Shown: positions 6,854-15,384 of the stretch, one piece after another
Numbering within the stretch: the first letter of the stretch is position 1
Layout of the letters: each line of letters starts with the position of its first letter
Virus record (IMG/VR): IMGVR_UViG_3300029922_000196
Span: 1 to 35,116 of that record
Source: a virus
Direction: 5' to 3' (one strand)
Length of the DNA stretch: 35,116 nt
Notes under the pieces: model-generated
Seen by the model: the letters and a program-made list of their open reading frames with translations, nothing else
The model's database searches: none
Told to the model about the DNA's origin: nothing
Translations under genes and position numbers: made by a program

Positions 6854-6890
6854 CATCCTCGCGCAGTTCTCACTCGCGAGGGCGAAGACC

Positions 6891-7190
6891 ATGTCCGCAA
6901 CCATCACGATGCTTGCACCCAACTCCGCCGGCGGCACGTACGTCGCCGCGGATGGAACGGTCTTCACGCCCGCGTCCGATGGCACCGTGCAGGTCCCTCA
7001 GGGCTACTTCTCGCAGCTGCAGGCGATGGGCTTCTCCGTCGTCAACGACGTCGGCATTGACCCGACCAGCGGCCGCCCCACGCTCAACCTGCTGCCCGGA
7101 CAGCCGTGGTTCGACTCCACGCTCGGCATCCCGATCTGGCGCAACGCCTCGAACACCGGCTGGATCAACGCCTCCGGAACCTCGGTCTAG
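6891..7190 (+). CDS. Small structural protein between terminase and portal
   Basis: 99 residues. The C-terminal part LLPGQPWFDSTLGIPIWRNASNTGWINASGT resembles a short beta-motif found in many phage structural proteins (PFFDTTLGKPIW-type). The N-terminus is Gly/Thr/Asp-rich and beta-like. Its position between terL and portal and behind a late promoter-like element suggests a minor head or decoration protein, but no family could be named with certainty. Confidence 0.65.
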   Translation: MSATITMLAPNSAGGTYVAADGTVFTPASDGTVQVPQGYFSQLQAMGFSVVNDVGIDPTSGRPTLNLLPGQPWFDSTLGIPIWRNASNTGWINASGTSV

Positions 7191-7193
7191 CTC

Positions 7194-8651
7194 ATGGCCG
7201 AGCGCCGCGGCACGCCCATCGACCCCGGCCTCATTGCGCGCGCCTCGCGCGCGGTGAGCGCCGCTGTCGGCGGCATGATCCGCGGCGCCTCGGAGGCCTG
7301 GTTCGGGCCGGCGCAGCCGATGGCGCCTGGCGCGCCGGATGACGTGCGCGGCCGCGCGTTCGATTACGCCGTCGGCTACAACCTCAACGGCTCCCAGCCG
7401 CGCAGCGAGCAGGGCAGCGATCAGATCACCTTCCACCAGCTGCGCGATCTTGCCGAGCCCACGCGCGGCGGCCTCGACATCCTTCGCCTCGTCATCGAGA
7501 CGCGCAAGGACCAGATGGAGGCGCAGGACTGGGACATCAAGGGCGTCGACGGCTCTGACGGCGGCGCGCGCGCGAAGGAGATCAAGGCGGCGCTGCGCAA
7601 GCCAGACGGCATCCACACCTGGTCGCAGTGGATGCGCATGATCCTCGAGGATCTGCTCGTCATCGACGCGCCCACCGTCTACCTTTCGCCCAGCGCGCTC
7701 GGCCACCTCGTGCCCGAGGTCATCGACGGCGCGACCATCAAGCCGCTGATCCGCCCCGACGGCCGGCAGCCGATCGATCCCGATCCGGCCTACCAGCAGG
7801 TGCTCAAGGGCATCCCTGCCGTCGACTACCGCGCGGCAGAGCTCGTCTACATGCCGCGCAACGTGCGCAGCCACCGCATCTACGGAATGAGCCCCGTTGA
7901 GCAGGTGGTGACGATGATCAACATCGGCATCCGCCGCGAGCTCTTCCAGCTCGAGTACTACACGGCCGGCAGTGTGCCCGACGTGCTCCTCGGTGCGCCG
8001 TCGACCTGGTCGCAGAAGCAGCTCGCGGACTTCCAGAACTACTGGGACTCGCTGCTGAGCGGCAACACCGCAGAGCGGCGCCGCGCACGGTTCGTCCCCG
8101 GCGATGTGAAGCCGTACGAACTGAAGTCTGGCGTGCTCAAGGACGAGTACGACGAGTGGATCGCGCGCATCGTCTGCTTCTGCTTCTCGATCTCGCCGCA
8201 GGCCTTCACGAAGCAGATGAACCGCGCCACCGCGGAGACCGCGAAGCAGGCAGCCGCCGAAGAGGGCCTCGAGCCTCTGAAGCGCTGGTTCCGCGACTTC
8301 ATGAACGAGGTGATCTCGCGCGCGTTTGGAGCGGACGATCTCACGCTCGTCTGGATCGACGAGGAGATCGCCGATCCAGAGGCGAAGGCGACCGTGATGT
8401 CGACTGCGCTCGGCGCCGGTGGCGGCAAGCCCTGGCTCACCGTCGACGAGGTGCGCGCCAAGTACGGCGAGCAGCCCATGACCCCCGAGCAGCGCGACGA
8501 ACTGTTCCCGCCGCCTCCGCCCGCACTCGAGCAGGGCGACGGCACCGGCGACGGACAGCCCGATGGCAGCGGTCCACCCGAGCCGCCCGCGACGAAGGTC
8601 GCCAAAGCGGCTCGGAGGTCGCTTCGACCGCGACCGCCCGCTGGTCTCTGA
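7194..8651 (+). CDS. Portal protein
   Basis: 485 residues, usual for an HK97-like portal. Recognised stretches are the TFHQLRDLAEPTRGGLDILRLVIETRKDQ region, VVDAPTVYL-like strand (VIDAPTVYLSP), RAAELVYMPRNVRSHRIYGMSPVEQV (the wing/stem landmark) and VCFCFSISPQAF before the crown helices. The Pro-rich acidic C-terminus is disordered. Portals form the dodecameric DNA channel and dock the terminase and connector. Its 3' end overlaps the MuF gene by 89 bases, a common arrangement in which portal and MuF are translated together. Confidence 0.92.
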   Translation: MAERRGTPIDPGLIARASRAVSAAVGGMIRGASEAWFGPAQPMAPGAPDDVRGRAFDYAVGYNLNGSQPRSEQGSDQITFHQLRDLAEPTRGGLDILRLVIETRKDQMEAQDWDIKGVDGSDGGARAKEIKAALRKPDGIHTWSQWMRMILEDLLVIDAPTVYLSPSALGHLVPEVIDGATIKPLIRPDGRQPIDPDPAYQQVLKGIPAVDYRAAELVYMPRNVRSHRIYGMSPVEQVVTMINIGIRRELFQLEYYTAGSVPDVLLGAPSTWSQKQLADFQNYWDSLLSGNTAERRRARFVPGDVKPYELKSGVLKDEYDEWIARIVCFCFSISPQAFTKQMNRATAETAKQAAAEEGLEPLKRWFRDFMNEVISRAFGADDLTLVWIDEEIADPEAKATVMSTALGAGGGKPWLTVDEVRAKYGEQPMTPEQRDELFPPPPPALEQGDGTGDGQPDGSGPPEPPATKVAKAARRSLRPRPPAGL

Positions 8652-9981
8652 CGCGCGCGAGCGCATTCGCGCGGCCTGCACCTCGTTCTTCGCCGCGGCG
8701 GCGCGCTCGGTCTCGCTTCGCGCGCGCGGTGGCGCGCACAAGTCTGCAACCCCCCTTCTCGCCGAACAGCAAGAGGGGGACCTTGCCAAGGCAGGCGCCG
8801 ACGACAAGGACCGCGACCACACGCCCGCAGCGGACATCGACTACGAGCCGCTGCGCGCGGAGCTCGAGCCGCAGCTGCAGCGCATCGCGCAGGATGCCGC
8901 GCGCCTGGGCCTCGAGCAGGTCGATGCCGATCTGGCCGCGCTTCTCGACCAGGCCAACGAGCAGGCGATCGCCTGGGCGCACGACCACTCCGCAGAGCTG
9001 GTGAAGGGCCTCGACGCGACCACGCGCGATCTCGTGCGCACGCTCACGCAGGAGGCGCTCGAGGAGGGCTGGAGCAACGACACGCTCGCGGACGAGCTCG
9101 AGGGCAGCGAGGCCTTCAGTGAGGCGCGCAGCGAGCGCATCGCGCGCACCGAGACCGCGTTCGCGGACGTGCAGGGCAATCTGATCGGATGGGACGAGAG
9201 CGGCGTCGTCGAGGGCAAAGAGTGGCTCACCGCGCCGGACTGCTGCGATGAGTGCCAGGCGCTGCACGGCGAGATCGTGCCGCTCGACGAGGACTTCAGC
9301 GACGGCAGCGACGGACCGCCCGCGCATCCGATGTGCCGATGCGACGTGCTGCCGGTGTTGCGCGAGGACGCCGAGAAGCTCGCGAAGTACCCGGGCCAAC
9401 CACGCAACGCGCTCGGTCAGTTCGATAGCAACGGCGGTGGTGGTGGAGGAGGGGGCGGAGACGAAGGGCCACACGCACCGAAGGAAGAGAGAAGCCCTTC
9501 GCCGCCTTGGCCCACGGACAGAAAGAAGAGAGCGCCAGGCAAGATCATTGGAACGCCTGACCATACGGTCTCAGACGAAGAGAAAGAACTCGTCGAGAGA
9601 TTAGTCGGAGAAGGCAGAAATTTTCAGTGGGCAAAGCAGGCAGATCAGGCCCCCGATACGCGCATGCCGGAGGGCTGGCTTAGCAGCGAAGAGCCTCCGC
9701 CTCGAACGGTAGCGAACTCAATCGAAATCAAGCACCTAGCCGAGAACAGCAAGGATGCAGTTCGTGCATGCCGGAGAACCATCTCTGAGTCACTAGAGGA
9801 GCATGGTCAATCTCCGAACATCATCATCGATGGAACCAGGCGCGGGCTCACAGAGGCAGACGCGGATGCTGTTGCCAGCTATTTCCGGGGCAAACGACAC
9901 CATCCGGAGAAGGAAGGTCCGTTGTGGCATTTGCGGTTCATCAACGATAATATCGACCTCGACAAGACGGTCTCGCTCTAG
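8563..9981 (+). CDS. MuF-type head morphogenesis protein fused to CdiA-like tRNase toxin domain
   Basis: 472 residues in three parts. Residues 1-276 are a Mu gpF minor head protein: RIARTE, then CCDECQALHGE and PPAHPMCRC (H255, C258, C260). Residues 277-324 form a linker with the PRNALGQF motif and nine consecutive Gly (291-299). Residues 325-472 are an AT-richer C-terminal module with EIKH (388-391), NIIIDGTRRGLTEADA (419 on) and LWHLRFIND, a pattern like BECR-fold tRNase tips of CdiA toxins. MuF proteins with polymorphic toxin tips are known from other temperate phages. The toxin might ride in the virion or act in bacterial competition. Toxicity and target are inferred; the following gene is the likely immunity factor. 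Confidence 0.8.
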   Translation: MAAVHPSRPRRRSPKRLGGRFDRDRPLVSDARERIRAACTSFFAAAARSVSLRARGGAHKSATPLLAEQQEGDLAKAGADDKDRDHTPAADIDYEPLRAELEPQLQRIAQDAARLGLEQVDADLAALLDQANEQAIAWAHDHSAELVKGLDATTRDLVRTLTQEALEEGWSNDTLADELEGSEAFSEARSERIARTETAFADVQGNLIGWDESGVVEGKEWLTAPDCCDECQALHGEIVPLDEDFSDGSDGPPAHPMCRCDVLPVLREDAEKLAKYPGQPRNALGQFDSNGGGGGGGGGDEGPHAPKEERSPSPPWPTDRKKRAPGKIIGTPDHTVSDEEKELVERLVGEGRNFQWAKQADQAPDTRMPEGWLSSEEPPPRTVANSIEIKHLAENSKDAVRACRRTISESLEEHGQSPNIIIDGTRRGLTEADADAVASYFRGKRHHPEKEGPLWHLRFINDNIDLDKTVSL

Positions 9982-9989
9982 GAGGGCTT

Positions 9990-10346
9990 GTGTCGCAAAG
10001 CATCGGCATCTTCTTTGGTGGGAAGTCGGCAACCCTGTCGGACATCGCGCAGGACATTGAAGCTGTTGCTGGCGTCAAGCGCCTCGAAAGGGACGCTACG
10101 AGAGCCTGCGGGTTCAAGCTTGACGGTCTTCTTGGGACGCTCGTCTCGAATCCACATGTGGACGACGACGAGGTCAAAGACTTCAGCGCAGAACTCATTA
10201 TCGATGGTCGTGGTGCGGACCTGGAGGCCACGGGCCGCAAGTTGTTCGAGGGTCTTCGCGGGCTGAACAAATATCAGCAGCTACTGACGCTTGATGCGGT
10301 CGAGTTGGATAGCTTCAAGCCGTCGGGTCCAAACGCGACCGCGTAA
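9990..10346 (+). CDS. Candidate immunity protein for MuF-linked toxin
   Basis: 118 residues from a GTG with GGAGGG (9981-9986) just upstream, beginning eight bases after the toxin stop. It has no head-protein signature, is acidic and mixed alpha/beta, and shares the AT-richer composition of the toxin tip rather than of its neighbours. Small proteins directly after toxin-tipped genes usually neutralise the toxin by blocking its active site. No named immunity family was recognised, so the role is inferred from position and composition. Confidence 0.6.
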   Translation: MSQSIGIFFGGKSATLSDIAQDIEAVAGVKRLERDATRACGFKLDGLLGTLVSNPHVDDDEVKDFSAELIIDGRGADLEATGRKLFEGLRGLNKYQQLLTLDAVELDSFKPSGPNATA

Positions 10347-10397
10347 GTCGCTGTGTTTCCCTCGCGCTGATGTCCTGCGCGCGATTCCCATAGCTCC

Positions 10398-10425
10398 GGA
10401 ATCTGTGGCCGCGCGAGCTGAAGCT
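10398..10425 (+). promoter_or_regulatory. Late promoter-like element, copy C (protease/capsid)
   Basis: GGAATCTGTGGC at 10398-10409, then GAAGCT (10420-10425). The ATG at 10433 is exactly 23 bases after the 12-mer and has no Shine-Dalgarno. Copies C and D also share flanks from TAGCTCC through CGCGCGAG. The remaining spacer 10347-10397 holds no recognisable gene. Confidence 0.65.
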
Positions 10426-10432
10426 GCTCGGC

Positions 10433-11680
10433 ATGGCACACGCGATCCGCGTCTACGGCTCGATCTCCAAGGTCACCAAGCAGGACGACGGCACCCTCAT
10501 CGTCGAGGGCATCGCCTCGACTGAGTCCGTCGACTCGCAGGGCGAGGTCGTCAAGGCCGACGCGATGCGCGCGGCGCTGCCCGACTTCATGAAGTTCGCC
10601 AACGTCCGCGAGATGCACCAGCCGATCGCCGCCGGCAAGGCGATCGAGTGCACCGTCGACGACGCGGGCGTCACGCACATCAGCGCGCACATCGTCGACA
10701 GCGACAGCTGCAAGAAGGTCGAGGCCGGCGTCCTGCAGGGCTTCTCGATCGGCGGCCGCGCCACCAAGCGCTCCAGCGACAACGCCAAGGTGATCGAGGG
10801 CCTCAAGCTCTCCGAGATCAGCCTCGTCGACCGCCCGGCCAATCCGGACGCGCTCATCACGCTCTTCAAGATGGACGTGGCCGAGCCCGTCGAGAAGGGC
10901 ATGTACCAAGTTGCCTGGGCCGCGCACCTGTGCGGCGAGCTGAGCGCGCTCTCCACCGACGCGCAGTTCGAGGCCGACTTCGAGGGTGACTCCTCGCCCG
11001 TTCCCGCGCGCATCAAGGCCGTGGTCGCCGAGCTGTGCTCGGTGCTGCGCGACTTGGTCGCGGAGGAGACCGCGGAGCTGGTCGGCGACGCCGGCGAAGA
11101 GGTCGACGTGGTCGGCCTCGCGGAGAAGCCGGGCGCGCTCAAGAAGAGCGAGAAGCTCGGCGCCATCGCGCGCGCGTTCATCGCCGCCGCGAAGGGCGAG
11201 CCCATCGAGAAGAAGGGCGCGAAGTTCTCGAAGGCCACGGCCGACGCGATCGCCGACATCCACAAGTGCGTGAAGGACGCGCACGAGAAGCTCGGCGCGC
11301 TCGGCTACGACAAGGACAGCTCGGACGCCGAGGACGAGAAGAAGGACGACGTCGGCATGGCCGCGCAGGTCGGCGAGCTGCAGAAGCGCGCCGCCGATTC
11401 CGAGGCCGCGCTCGCGAAGGCCGAAGAGGCCACCAAGCTCGCCGGCGACGCGCTCAAGAAGGTGCTCGCCGAGAGGGAGGCGCTCACGAAGCGCCTGTCC
11501 GCGGCCGAGATCGAGCTGAAGAAGAAAGGCTCGCTCAAGGGCGTCCCGATCTCGAAGAGCGACGACGCCGCGCGCATCGCCGCGGACGCGAAGCCGATCC
11601 CGGGCGCGACCGGCGAGGCCGCCGAAGCCGCCTCTCTCCTCAAGGCCGTCCACGCCGCGGGCGGAAACCGAATCCTCTAA
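10433..11680 (+). CDS. Prohead protease fused to scaffold
   Basis: 415 residues. Residues 1-150 match the S78/XkdF-type prohead protease: VEGIASTESVDSQGE (24-38), NVREMH with H62, GVLQGFSIGG with S106 as probable nucleophile, and EISLVDRPANP (128-138). Residues 330-400 form an Ala/Glu/Lys-rich coiled coil (EEATKLAGDALKKVLAEREALTKRL), typical of a delta/scaffold domain that fills the prohead and is removed by self-cleavage. The gene directly precedes the capsid gene. It starts behind late element C without a ribosome-binding site. Confidence 0.85.
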   Translation: MAHAIRVYGSISKVTKQDDGTLIVEGIASTESVDSQGEVVKADAMRAALPDFMKFANVREMHQPIAAGKAIECTVDDAGVTHISAHIVDSDSCKKVEAGVLQGFSIGGRATKRSSDNAKVIEGLKLSEISLVDRPANPDALITLFKMDVAEPVEKGMYQVAWAAHLCGELSALSTDAQFEADFEGDSSPVPARIKAVVAELCSVLRDLVAEETAELVGDAGEEVDVVGLAEKPGALKKSEKLGAIARAFIAAAKGEPIEKKGAKFSKATADAIADIHKCVKDAHEKLGALGYDKDSSDAEDEKKDDVGMAAQVGELQKRAADSEAALAKAEEATKLAGDALKKVLAEREALTKRLSAAEIELKKKGSLKGVPISKSDDAARIAADAKPIPGATGEAAEAASLLKAVHAAGGNRIL

Positions 11681-11724
11681 CCCCCAGCCCTCGGCCTGGC
11701 CGGGGACCCAAAGGAGCAACAGAT

Positions 11725-13260
11725 ATGGGCGCCGTAATCACCGCAGAAACTCTTGAGCTGGCGAAGGCCGCGCTCGGGACGCCGGACGACAAGATCAGCA
11801 AGTCCATCACGCAGGGCTCCGGCCTCGTCGCCTTCAACCTCGAGGCGCCGAGCAAGAAGCTGTTCCCGGTCATCACTCCGCTGCGCAACGCGATCCCTCG
11901 CGCGCAGAGCGGGAAGGGCGGCACGGCGGTCAACTGGCGCGCGGTCACCGGCATCAACACCGGCAACCTCGCGGCGGGCGTCTCGGAAGGCAACCGCTCG
12001 GGCGTCATCAGCACCGGCACCGCGTCCCTGCTCGCCAGCTACAAGGGGCTCGGCCTCGAAGACAACGTCTCGTTCGAAGCGGGGTACGCCGGCCGCACGT
12101 TCGAGGACGTGAAGGCGCTCGCCGTCACGAACCTGCTCCACTCCCTGATGATCCAGGAGGAGCACTGCATCCTCGGCGGCAACGCCTCGCTGATCGCGCT
12201 CGGCACCACGCCGACGCCGACCCTTGCGACGGCCACCACGGGCGGCTCGCTCCCGGCGACGACCACCTACTCGATGATCTGCGTCGCGTTGACGCTCGAC
12301 GGTTTCCTCAACTCCAGCCTGTCGGGCGGCGTGGTCGCGGCCATCTCTCGCACCAACGCGGACTCGACCGTCGACAACTACGGCGGCGGCTCGGGCCAGA
12401 AGTCGACGAACGCCACCCTCGCGACCGGCGCGGGCACGACCAACGTCATCAGCGCCACGGTCGCGCTGGTCAAGGGCGCGTTCGCCTACGCTTGGTACTT
12501 CGGCGTGGCCGGCTCGGAGCGCCTCGCGGCGATCACCACCATCAACTCGGTGGTCGTGGGCACGGTGCCCTCCACCACGCAGCTCGCCTCGGCGATGCCG
12601 GCGTCGGACAACAGCCAGAACGCGCTGCTCTTCGACGGCATCCTCCCGCAGACGATCGGCGCCGGCTCGCTCACCACGTACTCGACGCTCTCGAGCTGCA
12701 TCATCTTCCAGGGATCGACCGGCGGCCTGGTTACGCAGATGGCGACCGGCACCGCGGGCACGGGCACGCCGCTGACGGCGGACGGCAAGGGTGGTGTCGT
12801 CGAGATCGACGCGATGCTCAAGGCGTTCTGGGATCTCTACCGGCTCTCGCCCAGCGTCATCTGGGTGAACAGCCAGGAGGCGCAGAACATCTACATCAAG
12901 GTGCTGACTGCGACCACGAGCGGCGCGACCCGCTTCGTCGAGTCGGACCTGGCGGGGATGCGCGGCGGGTCGATGATCCGCTCGTACCTCAACAAGTTCA
13001 CGATGGGCGGCGCGGCGGAGATCCCGATCAAGATCCACCCGAACATGCCGCCCGGCACGGTGCTGTTCCAGACCGAGAGCCTGCCGTATCCGCTCTCGAA
13101 CGTCCCGGCCGTCCTCGAGATGGACATCCGGCAGGAGTACTACCAGCTCGAGTGGCAGCTCCGGACGCGCAAGTACGAGTACGGCGTCTACGTGGACGAG
13201 GTGCTCAAGCACTACTTCCCGTCGGCGTTCGGCATCATCACCAACATCGCGAACGGCTAG
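11725..13260 (+). CDS. Major capsid protein with inserted Ig/FN3-like domain
   Basis: 511 residues, preceded by AAGGAG (11711-11716). The C-terminal third (TRFVESDLAGMRGGSMIRSYLNKF; EIPIKIHPNMPPGTVLF; YYQLEWQLRTRKYEYGVYVDE) and the N-terminal GLVAFNLEAPSKKLFPVITPLRNAIPR fit a HK97-fold capsid. Residues 161-280 look inserted: TPTPTLATATTGGSLPATTTYS and AYAWYFGVAGSE resemble the FN3/Ig-like module also present in the two tail genes at 18505 and 19245. Such capsid insertions usually project from the shell and may bind surfaces. Placement after a protease-scaffold gene supports the call. Confidence 0.88.
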   Translation: MGAVITAETLELAKAALGTPDDKISKSITQGSGLVAFNLEAPSKKLFPVITPLRNAIPRAQSGKGGTAVNWRAVTGINTGNLAAGVSEGNRSGVISTGTASLLASYKGLGLEDNVSFEAGYAGRTFEDVKALAVTNLLHSLMIQEEHCILGGNASLIALGTTPTPTLATATTGGSLPATTTYSMICVALTLDGFLNSSLSGGVVAAISRTNADSTVDNYGGGSGQKSTNATLATGAGTTNVISATVALVKGAFAYAWYFGVAGSERLAAITTINSVVVGTVPSTTQLASAMPASDNSQNALLFDGILPQTIGAGSLTTYSTLSSCIIFQGSTGGLVTQMATGTAGTGTPLTADGKGGVVEIDAMLKAFWDLYRLSPSVIWVNSQEAQNIYIKVLTATTSGATRFVESDLAGMRGGSMIRSYLNKFTMGGAAEIPIKIHPNMPPGTVLFQTESLPYPLSNVPAVLEMDIRQEYYQLEWQLRTRKYEYGVYVDEVLKHYFPSAFGIITNIANG

Positions 13261-13274
13261 TTCAGCGCTCGCGC

Positions 13275-13307
13275 GCAGGAGCCCGGCCGACTGCACCGGG
13301 CTCCTGC
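13275..13307 (+). terminator. Hairpin after major capsid gene
   Basis: GCAGGAGCCCGG (13275-13286) and CCGGGCTCCTGC (13296-13307) form a perfect 12-base stem with a 9-base loop, 14 bases after the capsid stop. There is no T run, so it could be a partial terminator, an RNA-stability element or a processing site that keeps capsid output above that of downstream genes. Confidence 0.55.
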
Positions 13308-13325
13308 CTCCCTCGGAGCATCCTC

Positions 13326-13619
13326 ATGGTTCGCCTCTTTGCTCGGCACCTCCACGCGATCAGCCACGCCGGCCGCACCATCACGGCGGCTGTGGATGGC
13401 GCGTTCGAAGTGCCCGACGAGCATGCGGCCGAGCTCGCGGCCGCGTTCGGCATGAGCAAGGCGCCGCCCGGGCCGACCGAGATCGACCAGCTGCGCGCGC
13501 GCATTGCTGAGCTGGAGAGCGTGATCGAGACGGGCAAGGCGACCAACGAGCGCCAGGCTGCCCGCATCGCCGAGCTGGAAGCGCAGCCGGCCGAGGGCAA
13601 GAAGAAGCGCGGAGGCTAG
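13326..13619 (+). CDS. Small coiled-coil head protein
   Basis: 97 residues. The N-terminal half (RLFARHLHAISHAGRTITAAVDGAFEVPDEHAAELAAAFG) is a short beta/alpha unit resembling FluMu-like head proteins; the C-terminal half is a heptad coiled coil (IDQLRARIAELESVIETG...RQAARIAELEAQ) ending in KKKRGG. It lies between capsid and connector genes and is probably a head-closure or decoration factor. Family assignment is tentative. Confidence 0.6.
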   Translation: MVRLFARHLHAISHAGRTITAAVDGAFEVPDEHAAELAAAFGMSKAPPGPTEIDQLRARIAELESVIETGKATNERQAARIAELEAQPAEGKKKRGG

Positions 13620-13622
13620 CCA

Positions 13623-14204
13623 ATGGCCGCGAGCGACTTGACGACGGTTGCCGCGGTGGAGGCCTGGGGAGGCATTCCCTCTGGCTCCGGCGATGCGATC
13701 GTGCAGTCGCTCATCACCGCGGTGAGCGCGTGGATCTCGAGCTACTGCGCGCGCAGCTTCGTCGGCGTGACCGCGTACAGTGAGATCCGCAACGGCAACG
13801 GCCAGCAGGAGATGTACCTCGCCGAGGCGCCGGTGCAGGCGATCACCTCGCTGACCATCGGCTCCACGGTCATCCCCGTGCAGCCGGCAATCAACCAAGC
13901 CGGCTACTTCCTGATCCCGTCGTCCGATGCTGTTGGGTGCACGCAGCTCGCGCTCTACGGATACGAGTTCTGCCGGGGGCGTCGGAACATCTTCATCAGT
14001 TACACAGCGGGTTGGTCGTCGATCCCGCTCGAGATCACGCAGGCCTGCAACGAGCTCGTGGTCAGCGCCTATCGGCGCGGCGCGCGCGGGCCTGATCTGC
14101 GCAGCCAGGTCATTGATGCGCAAACGATCAGCTTCGACCTCAAGGCCATGCCAGTGACGGCGGCGGCGATGCTGAACAAGTACCGGAAGATCGTGCCGCT
14201 GTGA
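13623..14204 (+). CDS. Head-tail connector (gp6-like adaptor)
   Basis: 193 residues. DLTTVAAVEAWGGIPSGSGDAIVQSLITAVSAWISSYCARSF at the N-terminus is a typical connector helix pair, followed by the YLAEAPVQAITSLTIGS beta region (as LPYAPVTSVTSV in relatives) and ITQACNELVVSAYRRG, a terminal helix. Gp6/gp15-like adaptors ring the bottom of the portal after packaging. It overlaps the next gene as GTGA. Confidence 0.8.
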   Translation: MAASDLTTVAAVEAWGGIPSGSGDAIVQSLITAVSAWISSYCARSFVGVTAYSEIRNGNGQQEMYLAEAPVQAITSLTIGSTVIPVQPAINQAGYFLIPSSDAVGCTQLALYGYEFCRGRRNIFISYTAGWSSIPLEITQACNELVVSAYRRGARGPDLRSQVIDAQTISFDLKAMPVTAAAMLNKYRKIVPL

Positions 14205-14668
14205 GCGTGCTTGTGCTCTCCGGCCAGGTTGTCGGCGCAGAGAGTGTCGCGCTGAAGCTCCGCGGCGAGGCCGTGGCGCTGCGCGCGCGGATCGGCAAGA
14301 CGGTCGAGCAGCTCGGCCTCGAAACGCTGCGCGTGGTGAAGTCGCTATACCTGTCGGGCGCCGCCCTCGGCGTGCGCACTGGCCGTCTGCGGCGATCGAT
14401 CAACGAGGTCTATCAGGAGAGCGGCGACTCTCTGTCGAGCACGGTCGGTACCAACGTCGAGTACGCGCGCTTCTGGGAGCTGGGCTTCAGTGGCACAGAG
14501 AGCGTGCGCCAGCATCTGCGCCGCGCGCCGTCGGGAGTGGAGTCGCTGGTGCGCGCGCACGAGCGACGCGTGAGCGTCGAGGCGCGGCCGTTCCTGCAGC
14601 CCGCCCTCGATGACATGGGCCCACGCATTCACTCCGCCCTCGCGCGCGCGTCTGGGGCGAGCGAGTAG
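14201..14668 (+). CDS. HK97 gp10-like neck/tail completion protein
   Basis: 155 residues from a GTG in a GTGA overlap. RTGRLRRSINEVYQE, then VGTNVEYARFWELGF and ARPFLQPALDDMGPRI are landmarks of the HK97-gp10 family: the TG-RLR-SI turn, the VEYA--EFG motif and the RPFL-PAL motif. These proteins join the connector to the tail tube. The stop is four bases before the conserved flank of late element D. Confidence 0.85.
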   Translation: MSVLVLSGQVVGAESVALKLRGEAVALRARIGKTVEQLGLETLRVVKSLYLSGAALGVRTGRLRRSINEVYQESGDSLSSTVGTNVEYARFWELGFSGTESVRQHLRRAPSGVESLVRAHERRVSVEARPFLQPALDDMGPRIHSALARASGASE

Positions 14669-14672
14669 CTCC

Positions 14673-14700
14673 GGAATCTGTGGCCGCGCGAGCCGATGTT
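14673..14700 (+). promoter_or_regulatory. Late promoter-like element, copy D (tail start)
   Basis: GGAATCTGTGGC at 14673-14684, then GATGTT (14695-14700). The ATG at 14708 is exactly 23 bases after the 12-mer, which decides the start over an in-frame ATG at 14696 that would lie inside the element. No Shine-Dalgarno is present. Confidence 0.65.
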
Positions 14701-14707
14701 GCTCGGC

Positions 14708-15172
14708 ATGGCTGCATTGAACCGCGAAGCGATTTACGTCGCGCTTGAGCAGCTGCTCGCGGCCATTCCTGGCGTGAAGACGTGTTCGCGTGTGACGCGC
14801 GACCTCGGCCGCGTCGCGCCCACCGAGCAGCCGGCCGTGTTCCTTTCGGCCCACAAAGAGAGCGCGAAGAACACGAAGGGCCTGCCCACCGTCTGGACGC
14901 TGCGCGCGACGGTCCTCATCTACGCGCGCACGGACCCCGAGACGGGCAACGCGCCGAGCTCGGTCCTCAATCCAATCCTGACCGCGCTCGAGAACGCGCT
15001 GCTCTGGGTGAACGGAGATGGCGCGCCGCTCGCGCCGCAGTCACCGACGACGCTCAAGGGCCTCGTCTCGCGCGTCTGGATGGGCCCCGAGATCGACATC
15101 GGCGAGGGCGTCGAGACCGGCCAGGGCGTCGCGATCGTGCCGCTCGAGATCCTCGCCACCGGAGGCGCCTGA
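14708..15172 (+). CDS. Tail terminator-like protein
   Basis: 154 residues from the ATG at 14708. NREAIYVALEQLLAAIPGVKTCSR and the following TEQPAVFLSA, then WTLRATVLIYARTD, resemble tail-terminator/minor tail proteins of siphophages (gpU-like fold), which cap the finished tube and join it to the head. It heads the tail module and overlaps the next gene by TGATG. The call rests on fold-like pattern and position, with no strict motif. Confidence 0.65.
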   Translation: MAALNREAIYVALEQLLAAIPGVKTCSRVTRDLGRVAPTEQPAVFLSAHKESAKNTKGLPTVWTLRATVLIYARTDPETGNAPSSVLNPILTALENALLWVNGDGAPLAPQSPTTLKGLVSRVWMGPEIDIGEGVETGQGVAIVPLEILATGGA

Positions 15173-15381
15173 TGTCCGCGACCGAGACCCCGACCACGAC
15201 TACCAGCGCGCCCACGCTCGACGTGGAGCTCGTGCCGGCGCCCGCGCCGCATCCAAGCGCCGCAATCGTCGACGCCTGGTTCCTCGAGACGTTCCACGGG
15301 CTGCTGCTCTCCACCGACCTCTTCAACCGCTTCAACGCCGCTCGCGATGCGCTCAAGGCGCGCCTCGCAGCCAAGGAGTAG
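15172..15381 (+). CDS. Small protein in tail module, unrecognised
   Basis: 69 residues beginning at the ATG in a TGATG overlap. The first 25 residues are Thr/Pro/Ala-rich and probably disordered; the rest is helical (IVDAWFLETFHGLLLSTDLFNRFNAARDALKARLAAKE). Coupling to the terminator-like gene and only three bases to the tube gene support it as a tail-module member. Function unknown. Confidence 0.55.
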   Translation: MSATETPTTTTSAPTLDVELVPAPAPHPSAAIVDAWFLETFHGLLLSTDLFNRFNAARDALKARLAAKE

Positions 15382-15384
15382 CTC

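Noticed and set aside
6870-8837. 655-codon antisense frame over the portal
   Set aside because: Same GC-driven effect; the sense frame is a clear portal protein.
11035-11724. In-frame upstream extension of the capsid protein
   Set aside because: It runs through the protease gene in another frame and is Arg-rich; the ATG at 11725 has AAGGAG before it.
10274-13296. Two long antisense frames over the protease and capsid genes
   Set aside because: No domain, no ribosome-binding site, and strong structural genes on the sense strand.
14673-14705. Sigma-54 promoter at TGGC...TTGC
   Set aside because: Spacing between TGGC and TTGC is 14 bases, not 7, and TTGC is not present in the other copies.
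14696-14707. Earlier ATG for the tail terminator-like gene
   Set aside because: It lies within late element D, and the ATG at 14708 keeps the 23-base spacing seen in three other copies.
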